From M3007 sp964646615 (lineage in GTDB: Bacteria > Bacteroidota > Bacteroidia > Chitinophagales > Saprospiraceae): a stretch of DNA of 64,000 bases. Position 1 is the first letter of the stretch; each line of letters starts with the position of its first letter. The notes beneath the pieces are model-generated. The model did not search any database. It worked only from the letters and a program-made list of their open reading frames with translations, and was not told where the DNA came from. The DNA is taken from assembly GCA_964646615.1 (NCBI GenBank), contig CAZYEV010000006.1, positions 1 through 64,000 of the forward strand. Direction: 5' to 3'. Of the stretch, positions 16,178 through 24,225 are shown piece after piece. Position numbers and translations under genes: made by a program.

Positions 16178-17179
16178 ATGACCTCTGGATTTTTTAAAAA
16201 AGCCGCCTTGCTGGCAGCGCTTGTTTTGAGCCTGCTGGCCTGCCAGGATGACCCACCGCCCATTGCGCTGCTGCGCTTCGACGAAGACCTCATGGCCCTC
16301 GACTCCACCCGCCTGCAAGAGGGCATGGAGCAACTGGCACGCAAGTACCCAGACTTTCTGCCTTTCTTCCTGACAGAAATCGCCCACAACCCGGAAAACC
16401 CTAACGAGACACCCCAGGAGGCCTTAGTGGGCTTTGCCTTTGCGCCCCAAATTCGCCGTCTGCACGACTCTTGCCGCGCAGTTTTTCCCAATTTGGATGA
16501 GCAGGAGATCGCCCTGGCACGTCTGGCACAGCGCTACGCGAAGCTCTTTCCCAGCCGGCCGCCGTTGCGCTTTGTAACCGTCGTTACAGAGTTCGTTGGC
16601 GACGCCTATGCCGTCAACGACAGCCTCGTCATGATCGGTCTGGACATGTTTTTGGGTGAAAACTTCAGCGGCTACGACCCACAATACTTTCCCCAGTACC
16701 TGCGGCGGCAGTTTTCCAAAGAATACCTGCCAGTGAAGGTTGGCCTGGCTTTAGCCAGCCGCATCGTAGGGCCGCCGCATCAGGAGCGCATTTTAGATTA
16801 CATGGTGAACAACGGCAAGATTTTGTACGTACTGGATCAGTTGCTGCCCGATGAGCCGGAGTATCGAAAAATGGGATACACCGAAGAGCAACTGGCCGGC
16901 TGCTACGCTAACGAGGCCGAAGTGTGGGCGCGCCTGCTGGAACTGAAAGTGCTCTACGAGCCGCTTACGCACCGCAATCAGAAGCTCGTCATGCCCAGCC
17001 CGGCCACAGAAATGGTCTTCCAGGAGGCGCCGGGCGAAATTGGCAACTGGGTAGGCTGGCAAATCGTCAAAGCCTACATGCGCCGCCACCCCCAAACGAC
17101 ACTGGACGAACTGATCAACTTTCGCGACAGCCAGCGGTTGTTAGAACTGTCCAAATACAAACCCAAACGCACAGACTGA
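16178..17179 (+). CDS. gldB: Gliding-motility lipoprotein GldB
   Basis: The 333-residue protein has a lipoprotein signal (MTSGFFKK..LALVLSLLAC, lipid cysteine ~22) and the GldB family pattern: RFDEDLMALD near the N-terminus, PDFLPFFL, NDSLVMIGLDMFLGENF, and a C-terminal EMVFQEAPGEIGNWVGWQIVKAYM. In Flavobacterium GldB is an essential gliding and T9SS-related lipoprotein; homologues also exist in non-gliding Bacteroidota. ATG 16178 starts the lipoprotein signal. Its TGA overlaps the batD ATG (TGATG), so the two are translationally coupled. Confidence 0.9.
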   Translation: MTSGFFKKAALLAALVLSLLACQDDPPPIALLRFDEDLMALDSTRLQEGMEQLARKYPDFLPFFLTEIAHNPENPNETPQEALVGFAFAPQIRRLHDSCRAVFPNLDEQEIALARLAQRYAKLFPSRPPLRFVTVVTEFVGDAYAVNDSLVMIGLDMFLGENFSGYDPQYFPQYLRRQFSKEYLPVKVGLALASRIVGPPHQERILDYMVNNGKILYVLDQLLPDEPEYRKMGYTEEQLAGCYANEAEVWARLLELKVLYEPLTHRNQKLVMPSPATEMVFQEAPGEIGNWVGWQIVKAYMRRHPQTTLDELINFRDSQRLLELSKYKPKRTD

Positions 17180-18939
17180 TGGCTCGCACGTTCGCTCTTT
17201 GGCAAACAGCAGGCCGTTGCTTAACAGCGGTGTTGTGCCTGTGGGCGGCAATGGCGCCAGCACAGTCGGAAGCGCCCACCTTTGAGGTGCGTGGCCCGCG
17301 CCGCGAGGTAACCGAAGGAACACGATTTGAGGTTTCTTTTGTATTAAAAAACGAAACCGCGCAGCGTTTCATCCCGCCCGATTTTGGCGGCCTGACGGTG
17401 CGCACCGGCCCGGCCGAAGTGCGCAGCGCGGGCTTCACCCAGGGCAAGGCCTACATGCAACAGTCGTGGGTGTATGAACTGGAAGCCGGCAGCGCAGGCA
17501 GCTACACCATTGGGCCGGCAACGGCGCAAACCGCCCAGCGCAATTTCCGCAGCCAGCCGCTGACGGTGCGCGTGGTCAAGTCCTCTGTGCGTCGCCCCAA
17601 GAAAGGCGGCACCACTGTCGAAGAGCCTTACTTTGTTGTGGCCGACGTGCTGCCCGAACGGGCGTGGCTGGGCCAGCAAATGCTCTATCGTCTGCGCCTC
17701 TTCACTCAAGTGGGCGTGTCGGAAGCTGACTTAATCGAATTGCCCTCTTTCGAGGGCTTCTACGTGCTGGAGCGCCGCCGCTACGACACGCGCGTGCAAC
17801 GCGAAAAGGTGAGCGGCAAAACCTACGCCGTGCGCACGCTGTACGAGGCATCGCTCTTTGCCCAGCGCACGGGAATGCTTGCCATCGGCCCGGCACGCCT
17901 GCGGCTAATGATAGAAGGGCGCGAGCGCAGTCTGCTGGGTGGCACGCCCGCCATTGTCGCTGCCAACACCGTCTCGGCAGAAATACGGCCCCTGCCCGAG
18001 CCACAGCCCGAGCACTTCTGCGGCGTCGTCGGCCAATACGAATGGACAGTCACGGCCGATAAGCAAACGCTGACCACCGACGATGCCCTCACGCTAACGG
18101 TGCGTATCCAGGGCAACGGCGACACGCGCCGCTTCATCAACCCGCGCCTCGAAGTACCCTCCGGCCTCGAAGCCTTCGACCCCGAAGTGCGCGAACAGGA
18201 AGAATACGAAACAGGCGATGAGTTTGTCCACCGCCGCACGCTCACCTATGCCATCCTGCCCAAAGAGCCGGGTACCTACCTCTTTACGCCCGAAATGACC
18301 TTCTTCCACCCCGATAGCGGCAACTACCAGACGTTGCGCGCAGAAAAGCCCGTCGAAATCGTCGTCGCGCCGGGTGCGAACTACGGAAAAGCCGCACCTC
18401 CTCCCGAAACAACGGGTACGCTGCCTCCACCGGAAGAACCCGGCTGGTGGGAAGAGATTGAGGCTGCACCTCCCACCTGGGTGCTGGGCATGGCCGGCAT
18501 TGCAGCGCTGCTCGTGCTGGCCTGGTTAGCCGCGCTGCTGTGGCAACGCCAGCGACGAAAACCTCCCACAACAGACCCAGCCCTGGAGAGCAATTTCGCC
18601 TATACGTTGCCCGATAGTCATACGCTCAACACGCAACTCCAGCGGCTGCGCCAGCGCCTACCCGATGGGCCGCCCGAAGCCTTCTACCGGGACCTGCTGC
18701 GGTGGCTGGAAGGCGCCGTAGCCGCCTACCTGCGCGTGCCATCATTCATGCTGAGCCGACACGTCGCTCTGGAGCAGCTGACCGCTCGCGGAGTGCCTCC
18801 TGCTACCGTTGAGGCCATCGCCGAGGTGTGGGAACGCTGCGAACGCGCCGTCTATGCCCACGTGGCTTCGCCAGAAGACATGCGAACGTCCTGGGAAAAG
18901 GCGCACATGGTCTGGAAGACCCTGAGTGGCAAAAGCTGA
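17179..18939 (+). CDS. batD: BatD family protein
   Basis: The 586-residue protein has an N-terminal signal (MARTFALWQTAGRCLTAVLCLWAAMAPAQ), then tandem beta-sandwich regions typical of BatD/oxygen-tolerance proteins: PTFEVRGPRREVTEGTRFEVSF, PYFVVADVLPERAWLGQQMLYRLRLFTQ, and QKTLTTDDALTLTVRIQGNGDTRRF-like strands. A single membrane helix lies at about 431-455, followed by a cytoplasmic helical tail. BatD usually sits in a moxR-DUF58-batA-batB-batC-batD-batE operon; here it is alone with gldB. It is probably a periplasmic partner of VWA-domain Bat proteins; the exact role is unknown. Confidence 0.88.
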   Translation: MARTFALWQTAGRCLTAVLCLWAAMAPAQSEAPTFEVRGPRREVTEGTRFEVSFVLKNETAQRFIPPDFGGLTVRTGPAEVRSAGFTQGKAYMQQSWVYELEAGSAGSYTIGPATAQTAQRNFRSQPLTVRVVKSSVRRPKKGGTTVEEPYFVVADVLPERAWLGQQMLYRLRLFTQVGVSEADLIELPSFEGFYVLERRRYDTRVQREKVSGKTYAVRTLYEASLFAQRTGMLAIGPARLRLMIEGRERSLLGGTPAIVAANTVSAEIRPLPEPQPEHFCGVVGQYEWTVTADKQTLTTDDALTLTVRIQGNGDTRRFINPRLEVPSGLEAFDPEVREQEEYETGDEFVHRRTLTYAILPKEPGTYLFTPEMTFFHPDSGNYQTLRAEKPVEIVVAPGANYGKAAPPPETTGTLPPPEEPGWWEEIEAAPPTWVLGMAGIAALLVLAWLAALLWQRQRRKPPTTDPALESNFAYTLPDSHTLNTQLQRLRQRLPDGPPEAFYRDLLRWLEGAVAAYLRVPSFMLSRHVALEQLTARGVPPATVEAIAEVWERCERAVYAHVASPEDMRTSWEKAHMVWKTLSGKS

Positions 18940-18942
18940 GCG

Positions 18943-19623
18943 CTACGGCGCCCACCGCGAACAAATCGGGCATTTCTGCGGGTCGTGCCCCCGCGCCGGG
19001 CAGTATTCGCGACCAAAGTAGATGATCTGCAGGTGCAGCTTGTTCCAGCTCTCCTTCGGGAATACCGCCTTGAGGTCGCGCTCGGTCTGTTCCACACTTT
19101 TACCGCTGCTGAGGCCCCAGCGCGCCGCCAGCCGGTGGATGTGCGTATCCACCGGAAAAGCCGGCTCGCCAAAAGCCTGCGACATGACCACCGAAGCCGT
19201 TTTGTGCCCCACTCCCGGCAGTGCTTCCAGTTCCTCAAACGTACGCGGTACCTGGCCTCCGTGCTCTTCCGCAATGCGGCGCGAAAGCTCCCAGATGGCT
19301 TTCGACTTGGAAGGCGACAGGCCGCAGGGCTTGATGATCTCGCGAATTTCATCCACGCTCAGGCGGATCATGTCTTGCGGCGTGCGGGCGCGGGCAAAGA
19401 GGTGCGGCGTTACCTGATTGACGCGCTCGTCGGTGCACTGGGCCGATAGTACTACCGCCACCAACAGTGTGTAGGGGTCGTCGTGATGCAGCGGGATGGG
19501 CACTTCAGGGTATAGCTCATCCAGGATGCGCTGAATCTCCGCAGCCTTTTCGCGCAGTGCTTTGGAAGGTTTGGGCGATTTTTTCGAGGTTGCGTTGAGC
19601 GTTTTCTTCTTTGCGTCCGCCAT
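18943..19623 (-). CDS. nth: Endonuclease III, variant cluster loop
   Basis: Nth is a bifunctional DNA glycosylase/AP lyase that removes oxidised pyrimidines. The 226-residue product has the helix-hairpin-helix LPGVGHKTA (135-143) with catalytic Lys141 and Asp159 in FPVDTHIHRLAARWG. The usual C-terminal [4Fe-4S] motif is C-x6-C-x2-C-x5-C. Here only three cysteines are present (208, 218, 221; spacing C-x9-C-x2-C) and the chain ends five residues later, so cluster binding is doubtful. It is the second gene of an operon with a deoxynucleoside kinase, 6 bases apart. Its stop is 3 bases from the convergent batD stop. Confidence 0.95.
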   Translation of the reverse strand: MADAKKKTLNATSKKSPKPSKALREKAAEIQRILDELYPEVPIPLHHDDPYTLLVAVVLSAQCTDERVNQVTPHLFARARTPQDMIRLSVDEIREIIKPCGLSPSKSKAIWELSRRIAEEHGGQVPRTFEELEALPGVGHKTASVVMSQAFGEPAFPVDTHIHRLAARWGLSSGKSVEQTERDLKAVFPKESWNKLHLQIIYFGREYCPARGHDPQKCPICSRWAP

Positions 19624-19629
19624 ATCTGT

Positions 19630-20280
19630 TCAGAACAGCCCGTGCAGTTCGGCCTGTACCATTTCCAAAACACGACTCGCATGTTCGGGGTTGTGCTGGA
19701 AGTCCATCTGATCCACGTTAATGATGAGCAAGCGCCCATCCTTGTACGTGGTGATCCATTGCTCATAGCGCTCGTTGAGGCGCTTGAGGTACTCGATGCT
19801 GATGTTGCCCTCGTAGTCGCGCCCGCGTTTTTGGATGTGTTCCACCAGCGTAGGGATGTTGGCGCGCAAATAGATGAGCAAATCGGGCGGGCGCACCTGC
19901 GAAATGATGGACTGAAACAGATGGATGTAGTTCTCAAAGTCGCGCCGTTCCATCAAGCCCATATCGGCCAGATTGGGGGCAAAAATGTAGGCATCTTCGT
20001 AAATGGTGCGGTCCTGGATGACCGTGCGATTGCCCTGCTGAATGCGCAGCATTTGCTGGTAGCGGCTCGACAGGAAGAAGACCTGCAGGTTGAACGACCA
20101 GCGCCGCATGTCCAAATAGAAGTCGGCCAGATAGGGGTTGTTCTCCGTGTCTTCGTAGTGGACGTCCCAGCCATAGTGGCGGGCGAGCATTTCGCTGAGG
20201 GTAGTTTTGCCGGCGCCAATATTGCCGGCGATGGCGATGTGTTTGATGCGCGGCTTGTCGGAGGGAAGGTTGCCTGTCAT
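19630..20280 (-). CDS. Deoxynucleoside kinase (dAdo/dGuo/dCyd type)
   Basis: This 216-residue P-loop kinase phosphorylates deoxynucleosides for dNTP salvage. It shows Walker A AGNIGAGKTT (~18-27), EDTENNPYLADFY in the substrate-binding region, the DRT motif (IQDRTIYEDAYIF), and RRDFENYIHLFQ, all typical of the dNK/dCK family found as deoxyadenosine or deoxyguanosine kinases in Bacteroidota and Firmicutes. The exact base preference is not readable. It heads the operon with nth and is driven by a promoter whose -33 element lies within a 16-bp palindrome. Confidence 0.92.
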   Translation of the reverse strand: MTGNLPSDKPRIKHIAIAGNIGAGKTTLSEMLARHYGWDVHYEDTENNPYLADFYLDMRRWSFNLQVFFLSSRYQQMLRIQQGNRTVIQDRTIYEDAYIFAPNLADMGLMERRDFENYIHLFQSIISQVRPPDLLIYLRANIPTLVEHIQKRGRDYEGNISIEYLKRLNERYEQWITTYKDGRLLIINVDQMDFQHNPEHASRVLEMVQAELHGLF

Positions 20281-20302
20281 TCCCAGTATGTTTGTGCAGC
20301 GG

Positions 20303-20333
20303 CGAAGGTAGGCAAGCCCCCCGTAACCGCCAA
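20303..20333 (-). promoter_or_regulatory. Promoter of the dNK-nth operon
   Basis: On the minus strand, TTG (20333-20331), a 20-base spacer and TACCTTCG (20310-20303) match the Bacteroidota promoter. The leader is about 20 bases. The TTG is part of palindrome unit 1, so anything binding that palindrome would contact the -33 region. Confidence 0.7.
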
Positions 20334-20369
20334 ACTTGTTTGGCTACGTGGCGGCTAAACTTGTTTGGC
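20323..20369 (+). repeat. Paired palindromic repeat, copy A (25-bp spacing)
   Basis: Unit 1 (20323-20344) is GTAACC followed by the perfect palindrome GCCAAACTTGTTTGGC (20329-20344). Unit 2 (20348-20369) is GTGGCG followed by GCTAAACTTGTTTGGC, with one mismatch. Their centres are 25 bp apart in the same orientation. The same pair arrangement occurs twice between oxyR and katG. A two-base centre makes an RNA hairpin unlikely, so a protein-binding site or a mobile repeat is more plausible. Confidence 0.9.
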
Positions 20370-20444
20370 CCGACCCTTAAAAAGCCAGGATACAACCCTG
20401 AGCATAAGTTTCGGCAAGGTGGGCGCCTCGCCAGAGCCGGGAGT

Positions 20445-20984
20445 TTACGATACCGGTTTTCGCATCACCCAGTCGGGTTGTGGGTCGGCGCCAACCCAGA
20501 AGGTTTCCGTGCCGAAGATGCGGAAGCCGTTTTTTTCATAAAACCGCACGGCGCGCGGCGCTTCCTGCCACACGCTCAGCCATAGCCAGGTGGCGCCGGT
20601 CTGGCGGGCCTGTTCTTCGGCGAAGGCGAGCAGGCGTCCGCCCAGACCGTGACCCTGCCAGGGAGCATCCACGTAAATGCGCTCGATTTGCAGGGGCTTT
20701 CCGGGCCACAGCGGTTGCTCCAGACGGGCGGAGGCCCCGGGCAGCTGGCCGATATTCAGTTTCAAGTAGGCCACGGGCGTGTTTTTCTGCAGGGCAAAGT
20801 AGAACCCTGCGTCTGGGGCGGCCATTTCGGCGGCGAAGCGTTCGAGGGTGAAGTGCGTGCGGCAGTAGTCTTCGAAGTGCACCGGGTTGTTTTGCGCCTG
20901 CCAGGCTTCGCGGAAGGTGCGCTCGGCCAGCTGAAGCAGTAGCGGTAGTTCGTCCGGTTCGACGGGTCGGATGCTCAGGCTCAT
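20445..20984 (-). CDS. GNAT-family N-acetyltransferase
   Basis: The 179-residue protein has the GNAT fold: an N-terminal beta strand (SIRPVEPDELPLLLQLAERTF), the central LQIERIYVDAPWQGHGLGGRLLAFAEEQAR segment with the acetyl-CoA pyrophosphate loop Q-G-H-G-L-G, and the C-terminal FYEKNGFRIFGTETFWVG. The substrate is unknown. Its ATG overlaps the dapB stop (ATGA), so it is the coupled second gene of a dapB operon. The start at 20984 is preferred to an upstream in-frame ATG because of that overlap and the family N-terminus. Confidence 0.9.
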   Translation of the reverse strand: MSLSIRPVEPDELPLLLQLAERTFREAWQAQNNPVHFEDYCRTHFTLERFAAEMAAPDAGFYFALQKNTPVAYLKLNIGQLPGASARLEQPLWPGKPLQIERIYVDAPWQGHGLGGRLLAFAEEQARQTGATWLWLSVWQEAPRAVRFYEKNGFRIFGTETFWVGADPQPDWVMRKPVS

Positions 20985-21712
20985 AAGTGGCTCAGGTTCA
21001 GGACGTCGCTCATGCGGAAGACCCCTTTCTTCCCAATAATCCATTCAGCGGCCAGCACAGCACCGGCGGCGAAGCCAGCGCGCGAGTGGGCAGTGTGGCG
21101 AATTTCGAGGGTATCTATGGCCGAGTCCCAGCGGACGATGTGCGTGCCGGGTATTTCGCCGCGGCGTATGGCCGTCACGGGCAGTGCATCGGGTGGTGCG
21201 GGTTGGCCGGTAGCCGGTAGCCAGTGTTTGATGCGCGCAGTGTTGGCCACCAGTTCGTTGGCCAGCGTTTGCGCTGTGCCGCTGGGGGCGTCCAATTTGT
21301 GCACGTGGTGGGTTTCTTCTATAGAGGGAGCGTATTCATCCCGCGCGTCCATCAGCCGCGCCAGATAGCGGTTAAGGGCAAAAAGCAGGTTGACGCCAAC
21401 GCTGAAGTTGGATGCCCACAGCAGCGTGCCGCCGTGCTCCCGGCAGTATTGCTCGGCCTGAGGCAACTGCTCGCTCCAGCCGGTGGTGCCGCTCACCACG
21501 GGCACGCCGGCCTGGAGGCAGGCCATGACGTTGGCAAAGGCAGCGTCGGGACGCGAAAATTCGATAACCACGTCGGCCTGGCGCAGCAGCGCGTCCGTCA
21601 GCTCGGCGCGGTTCGACCACCCGATGCGCCAGGCAATTTCGTGGTCGCGCTCCAGTGCCTGAGCCTCTACGGCATGGCCCATTTTTCCATAGCCTAACAA
21701 ACCTATCTTCAT
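20981..21712 (-). CDS. dapB: 4-hydroxy-tetrahydrodipicolinate reductase
   Basis: DapB reduces HTPA to tetrahydrodipicolinate with NAD(P)H in the lysine/diaminopimelate pathway. The 243-residue product has the nucleotide-binding start MKIGLLGYGKMGHAVE and the catalytic motif HHVHKLDAPSGTA (His pair and Lys). GTTGWSEQLPQ and SNFSVGVNLLF match family signature regions. The start at 21712 is fixed by the Rossmann motif; the frame continues upstream through the promoter. A GNAT acetyltransferase overlaps its stop. Confidence 0.97.
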   Translation of the reverse strand: MKIGLLGYGKMGHAVEAQALERDHEIAWRIGWSNRAELTDALLRQADVVIEFSRPDAAFANVMACLQAGVPVVSGTTGWSEQLPQAEQYCREHGGTLLWASNFSVGVNLLFALNRYLARLMDARDEYAPSIEETHHVHKLDAPSGTAQTLANELVANTARIKHWLPATGQPAPPDALPVTAIRRGEIPGTHIVRWDSAIDTLEIRHTAHSRAGFAAGAVLAAEWIIGKKGVFRMSDVLNLSHL

Positions 21713-21731
21713 CGTACAGCAAATGACGGCC

Positions 21732-21739
21732 CGAAGGTA
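21732..21739 (-). promoter_or_regulatory. Putative -7 element of dapB
   Basis: The minus strand reads TACCTTCG 19 bases before the dapB start, the same variant seen upstream of purK and dNK. Confidence 0.5.
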
Positions 21740-21830
21740 GAGCGCACCTTTTGAAAACAGAAATCGCATTCAGTGGCAACCTTTCCAGCAATATGGCGTT
21801 TGAAGGAAGAAACGAAAACACCCGAACACC

Positions 21831-21862
21831 GCGCCGCGCCGAAGCGGCGCATTTGATTTTTT
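21831..21862 (+). promoter_or_regulatory. Terminator-like hairpin abutting the rnr start codon
   Basis: GCGCCGC (21831-21837) pairs with GCGGCGC (21844-21850) around a six-base loop. ATTTGA and seven T residues follow, directly before ATG 21864. It resembles an intrinsic terminator in the leader of rnr and could attenuate it or mask its ribosome-binding region. Confidence 0.55.
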
Positions 21863-21863
21863 T

Positions 21864-24152
21864 ATGAAAAAAAACAAAAAAAGCGGCAGCAAAAAGTTGA
21901 CTGCCAAGGCCTTGCAAATTGAGGTGCTCAAATTTCTGCTGGCCAATCCTCGAAAAACCTTTGCTCCCGCCGAACTGTCCGAACTGCTCAATGTGGCCAA
22001 CAACCGCCATTCAGTGGAGCATGCGCTTCAGCAGCTGACCCTGGCCGGCTCTGTGGAGGTGAAAAAAAACGGGCGCTACGGCGCTGCTTTAGACCGCCTG
22101 ACGGCAGGCGATGCAAAAGCCGAAAAGACCAGCCCTGCGCCTCCACCGCCCGCTGCGCCGGTAGGCAAAACCAAAAAGCGCCAACCCGAGCAGCCCAGAA
22201 TGGTGGAAGGCCGCGTGGACATGACGCGCTCAGGCGCTGCCTACATCGTTACTGACGAGACCATGGACGACGTGTTCGTGGCTCCGCGTTACCTCAACGG
22301 TGCACTACATGGCGACATCGTGCAGGTGCTGCTCTTCCCAAAAGCCTACGGACGCCGCGGCGCTCAGCGCCGCCCCGAGGGCGAGGTGCTCAAAGTGCTC
22401 AAGCGAGCCAGAGAGTTCTTCATCGGCACGCTGCGCAAAAGCCGCAAGTATGCCCTCTTCCTGCCCGACGACCCCAACATGCCTGTTGATGTGTACGTGC
22501 CGTTAGACGCCTGCGCCGACGCGCGCGATGGCGACAAAGTCATCGTCCGCATCACCGACTGGCAAGAAGGCAAAGGCCGCGTGCCCATCGGCAAGGTTAC
22601 CCAAACCCTCGGCGCCACCGGCGGGCACGACTTCGAGATGAATAAAATCCTCATCAATGCCGGCTTCGAACTCACCCACTCGCCCGAAGCGCTGGCCGAA
22701 GCCGCCGACATCCCGGATGTCATTCCGCCCGACGAGTACGACCGCCGACGCGACTTCCGCCCTGTACTCACCTTCACCATTGACCCTGAGGACGCCAAAG
22801 ACTTCGACGACGCCATCAGCGTGCGCCAACTCGACAACGGCCACTTAGAGGTGGGCGTCCATATTGCCGACGTTACACATTACCTCAAGCCCGGCACACG
22901 CCTCGACGCCGAGGCATACCAGCGCAGCACTTCCGTCTATCTGGTGGACCGCGTATGCCCCATGCTGCCCGAAAAACTGTCGAACCACCTGTGCTCACTC
23001 GTGCCCCACGAAGACCGCTTGACGTTTTCGGCCGTCTTTGAATTCGACGAGCAAGACCGCATCGTCTCCCGCTGGTTCGGCAAAACGGTCATTCATTCGG
23101 CCAAACGCTTCACTTACGAAGAGGCGCAGACCATCTTGGAAGGAAAGCCCGCCGAAGCCCTGCGCCAGATTGCCATTTACCCGCAATTGGAATGGGCGCT
23201 CAAAGCCCTGCAGCGCATCGCCAAAAAGATGCGCCGCGAACGCGAACGCAACGGCGCCATCGGCTTCGATACCGATGAGGTGCGCTTCCGCCTCAACGAA
23301 GAGGGCATTCCCGTAGAGGCCTACATCAAGGAACGCAAAGACGCTCACCTGCTCATCGAGGACTTCATGCTGCTGGCCAACAAGGAAGTAGCCCTTTACA
23401 TCCAGCACAAAAGCGCCGGCCAGCAGGAAATACCGTTCGTCTATCGCATACACGACCTGCCCGACATGGAAAAGGTGGCCGAATTCGCCCGCTTCGCCGC
23501 CGAAATGGGCTGCCCCCTCAAGGTGAACACGCCGCGCCAAATTGCCGAGTCGTACAACCTGCTCATGCGCGCCTCTGAAAAAGACCCGCGGCTGAAGATC
23601 CTGGAGCCGCTGGCCATTCGCACCATGGCCAAAGCCGTCTATTCGACCCGAAACATCGGCCACTATGGCTTAGGCTTTTCCCATTACACCCACTTTACCT
23701 CGCCCATCCGCCGATACGCCGACGTGCTGGCGCATCGCATTTTGGAAAAAAACCTTGGCGACACGATTTACCGCGCCAATAAAGAGCGCCTGGAAGAACA
23801 GTGCAAACACATCAGCGACCAGGAGCGCAAAGCCGCCGACGCCGAACGCGAAAGTATCAAGTACGTGCAGGCTCAATTGCTGCGCCGCCACATCGGAGAA
23901 GTGTTCGAAGGCTATGTCAGCGGCTTCATCGAGCGCGGCTTCTTCGTAGAACTGGCCGACACATTGGCCGAAGGTTTGGTGGATTTCCGCACCTTGCGCG
24001 AGGCGTACACCATCGAGGACGGCAACCTGCGCGCCCGCGCCCGTCGCTCGGGCCACACCATCAAAATGGGCGACCGCGTGCGTGTACGCATCGTGGCCGT
24101 AGATACCGCCCGCCGCCAGATTGAAATGGAATGGGTGGAAGAAGAAGCCTGA
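21864..24152 (+). CDS. rnr: Ribonuclease R
   Basis: RNase R is a 3'-5' exoribonuclease that degrades structured RNA. The 762-residue product has a lysine-rich N-terminus with a winged-helix domain (LQIEVLKFLLANPRKTF...NVANNRHSVEHALQQL), cold-shock domains, the RNB catalytic core with the metal-binding aspartates in TIDPEDAKDFDDAISV, the signature GHYGLGFSHYTHFTSPIRRYADVLAHR, and a C-terminal S1 domain (GEVFEGYVSGFIERGFFVELADTLAEGLVDF). Length is normal. It is probably monocistronic; a terminator-like hairpin lies directly before its ATG. Confidence 0.96.
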   Translation: MKKNKKSGSKKLTAKALQIEVLKFLLANPRKTFAPAELSELLNVANNRHSVEHALQQLTLAGSVEVKKNGRYGAALDRLTAGDAKAEKTSPAPPPPAAPVGKTKKRQPEQPRMVEGRVDMTRSGAAYIVTDETMDDVFVAPRYLNGALHGDIVQVLLFPKAYGRRGAQRRPEGEVLKVLKRAREFFIGTLRKSRKYALFLPDDPNMPVDVYVPLDACADARDGDKVIVRITDWQEGKGRVPIGKVTQTLGATGGHDFEMNKILINAGFELTHSPEALAEAADIPDVIPPDEYDRRRDFRPVLTFTIDPEDAKDFDDAISVRQLDNGHLEVGVHIADVTHYLKPGTRLDAEAYQRSTSVYLVDRVCPMLPEKLSNHLCSLVPHEDRLTFSAVFEFDEQDRIVSRWFGKTVIHSAKRFTYEEAQTILEGKPAEALRQIAIYPQLEWALKALQRIAKKMRRERERNGAIGFDTDEVRFRLNEEGIPVEAYIKERKDAHLLIEDFMLLANKEVALYIQHKSAGQQEIPFVYRIHDLPDMEKVAEFARFAAEMGCPLKVNTPRQIAESYNLLMRASEKDPRLKILEPLAIRTMAKAVYSTRNIGHYGLGFSHYTHFTSPIRRYADVLAHRILEKNLGDTIYRANKERLEEQCKHISDQERKAADAERESIKYVQAQLLRRHIGEVFEGYVSGFIERGFFVELADTLAEGLVDFRTLREAYTIEDGNLRARARRSGHTIKMGDRVRVRIVAVDTARRQIEMEWVEEEA

Positions 24153-24225
24153 AAAAACTACGTCAGTGCAATGCCTATGGGCATGCGTCTGCTCACCATT
24201 TCTGGGAAGTCCTTCTTGATGTCCG

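Noticed and set aside
20323..20369. CRISPR array
   Set aside because: Only two units, a 3-base spacer and palindromic units; there are no variable spacers or cas genes. The same applies to 47478-47524 and 47568-47614.
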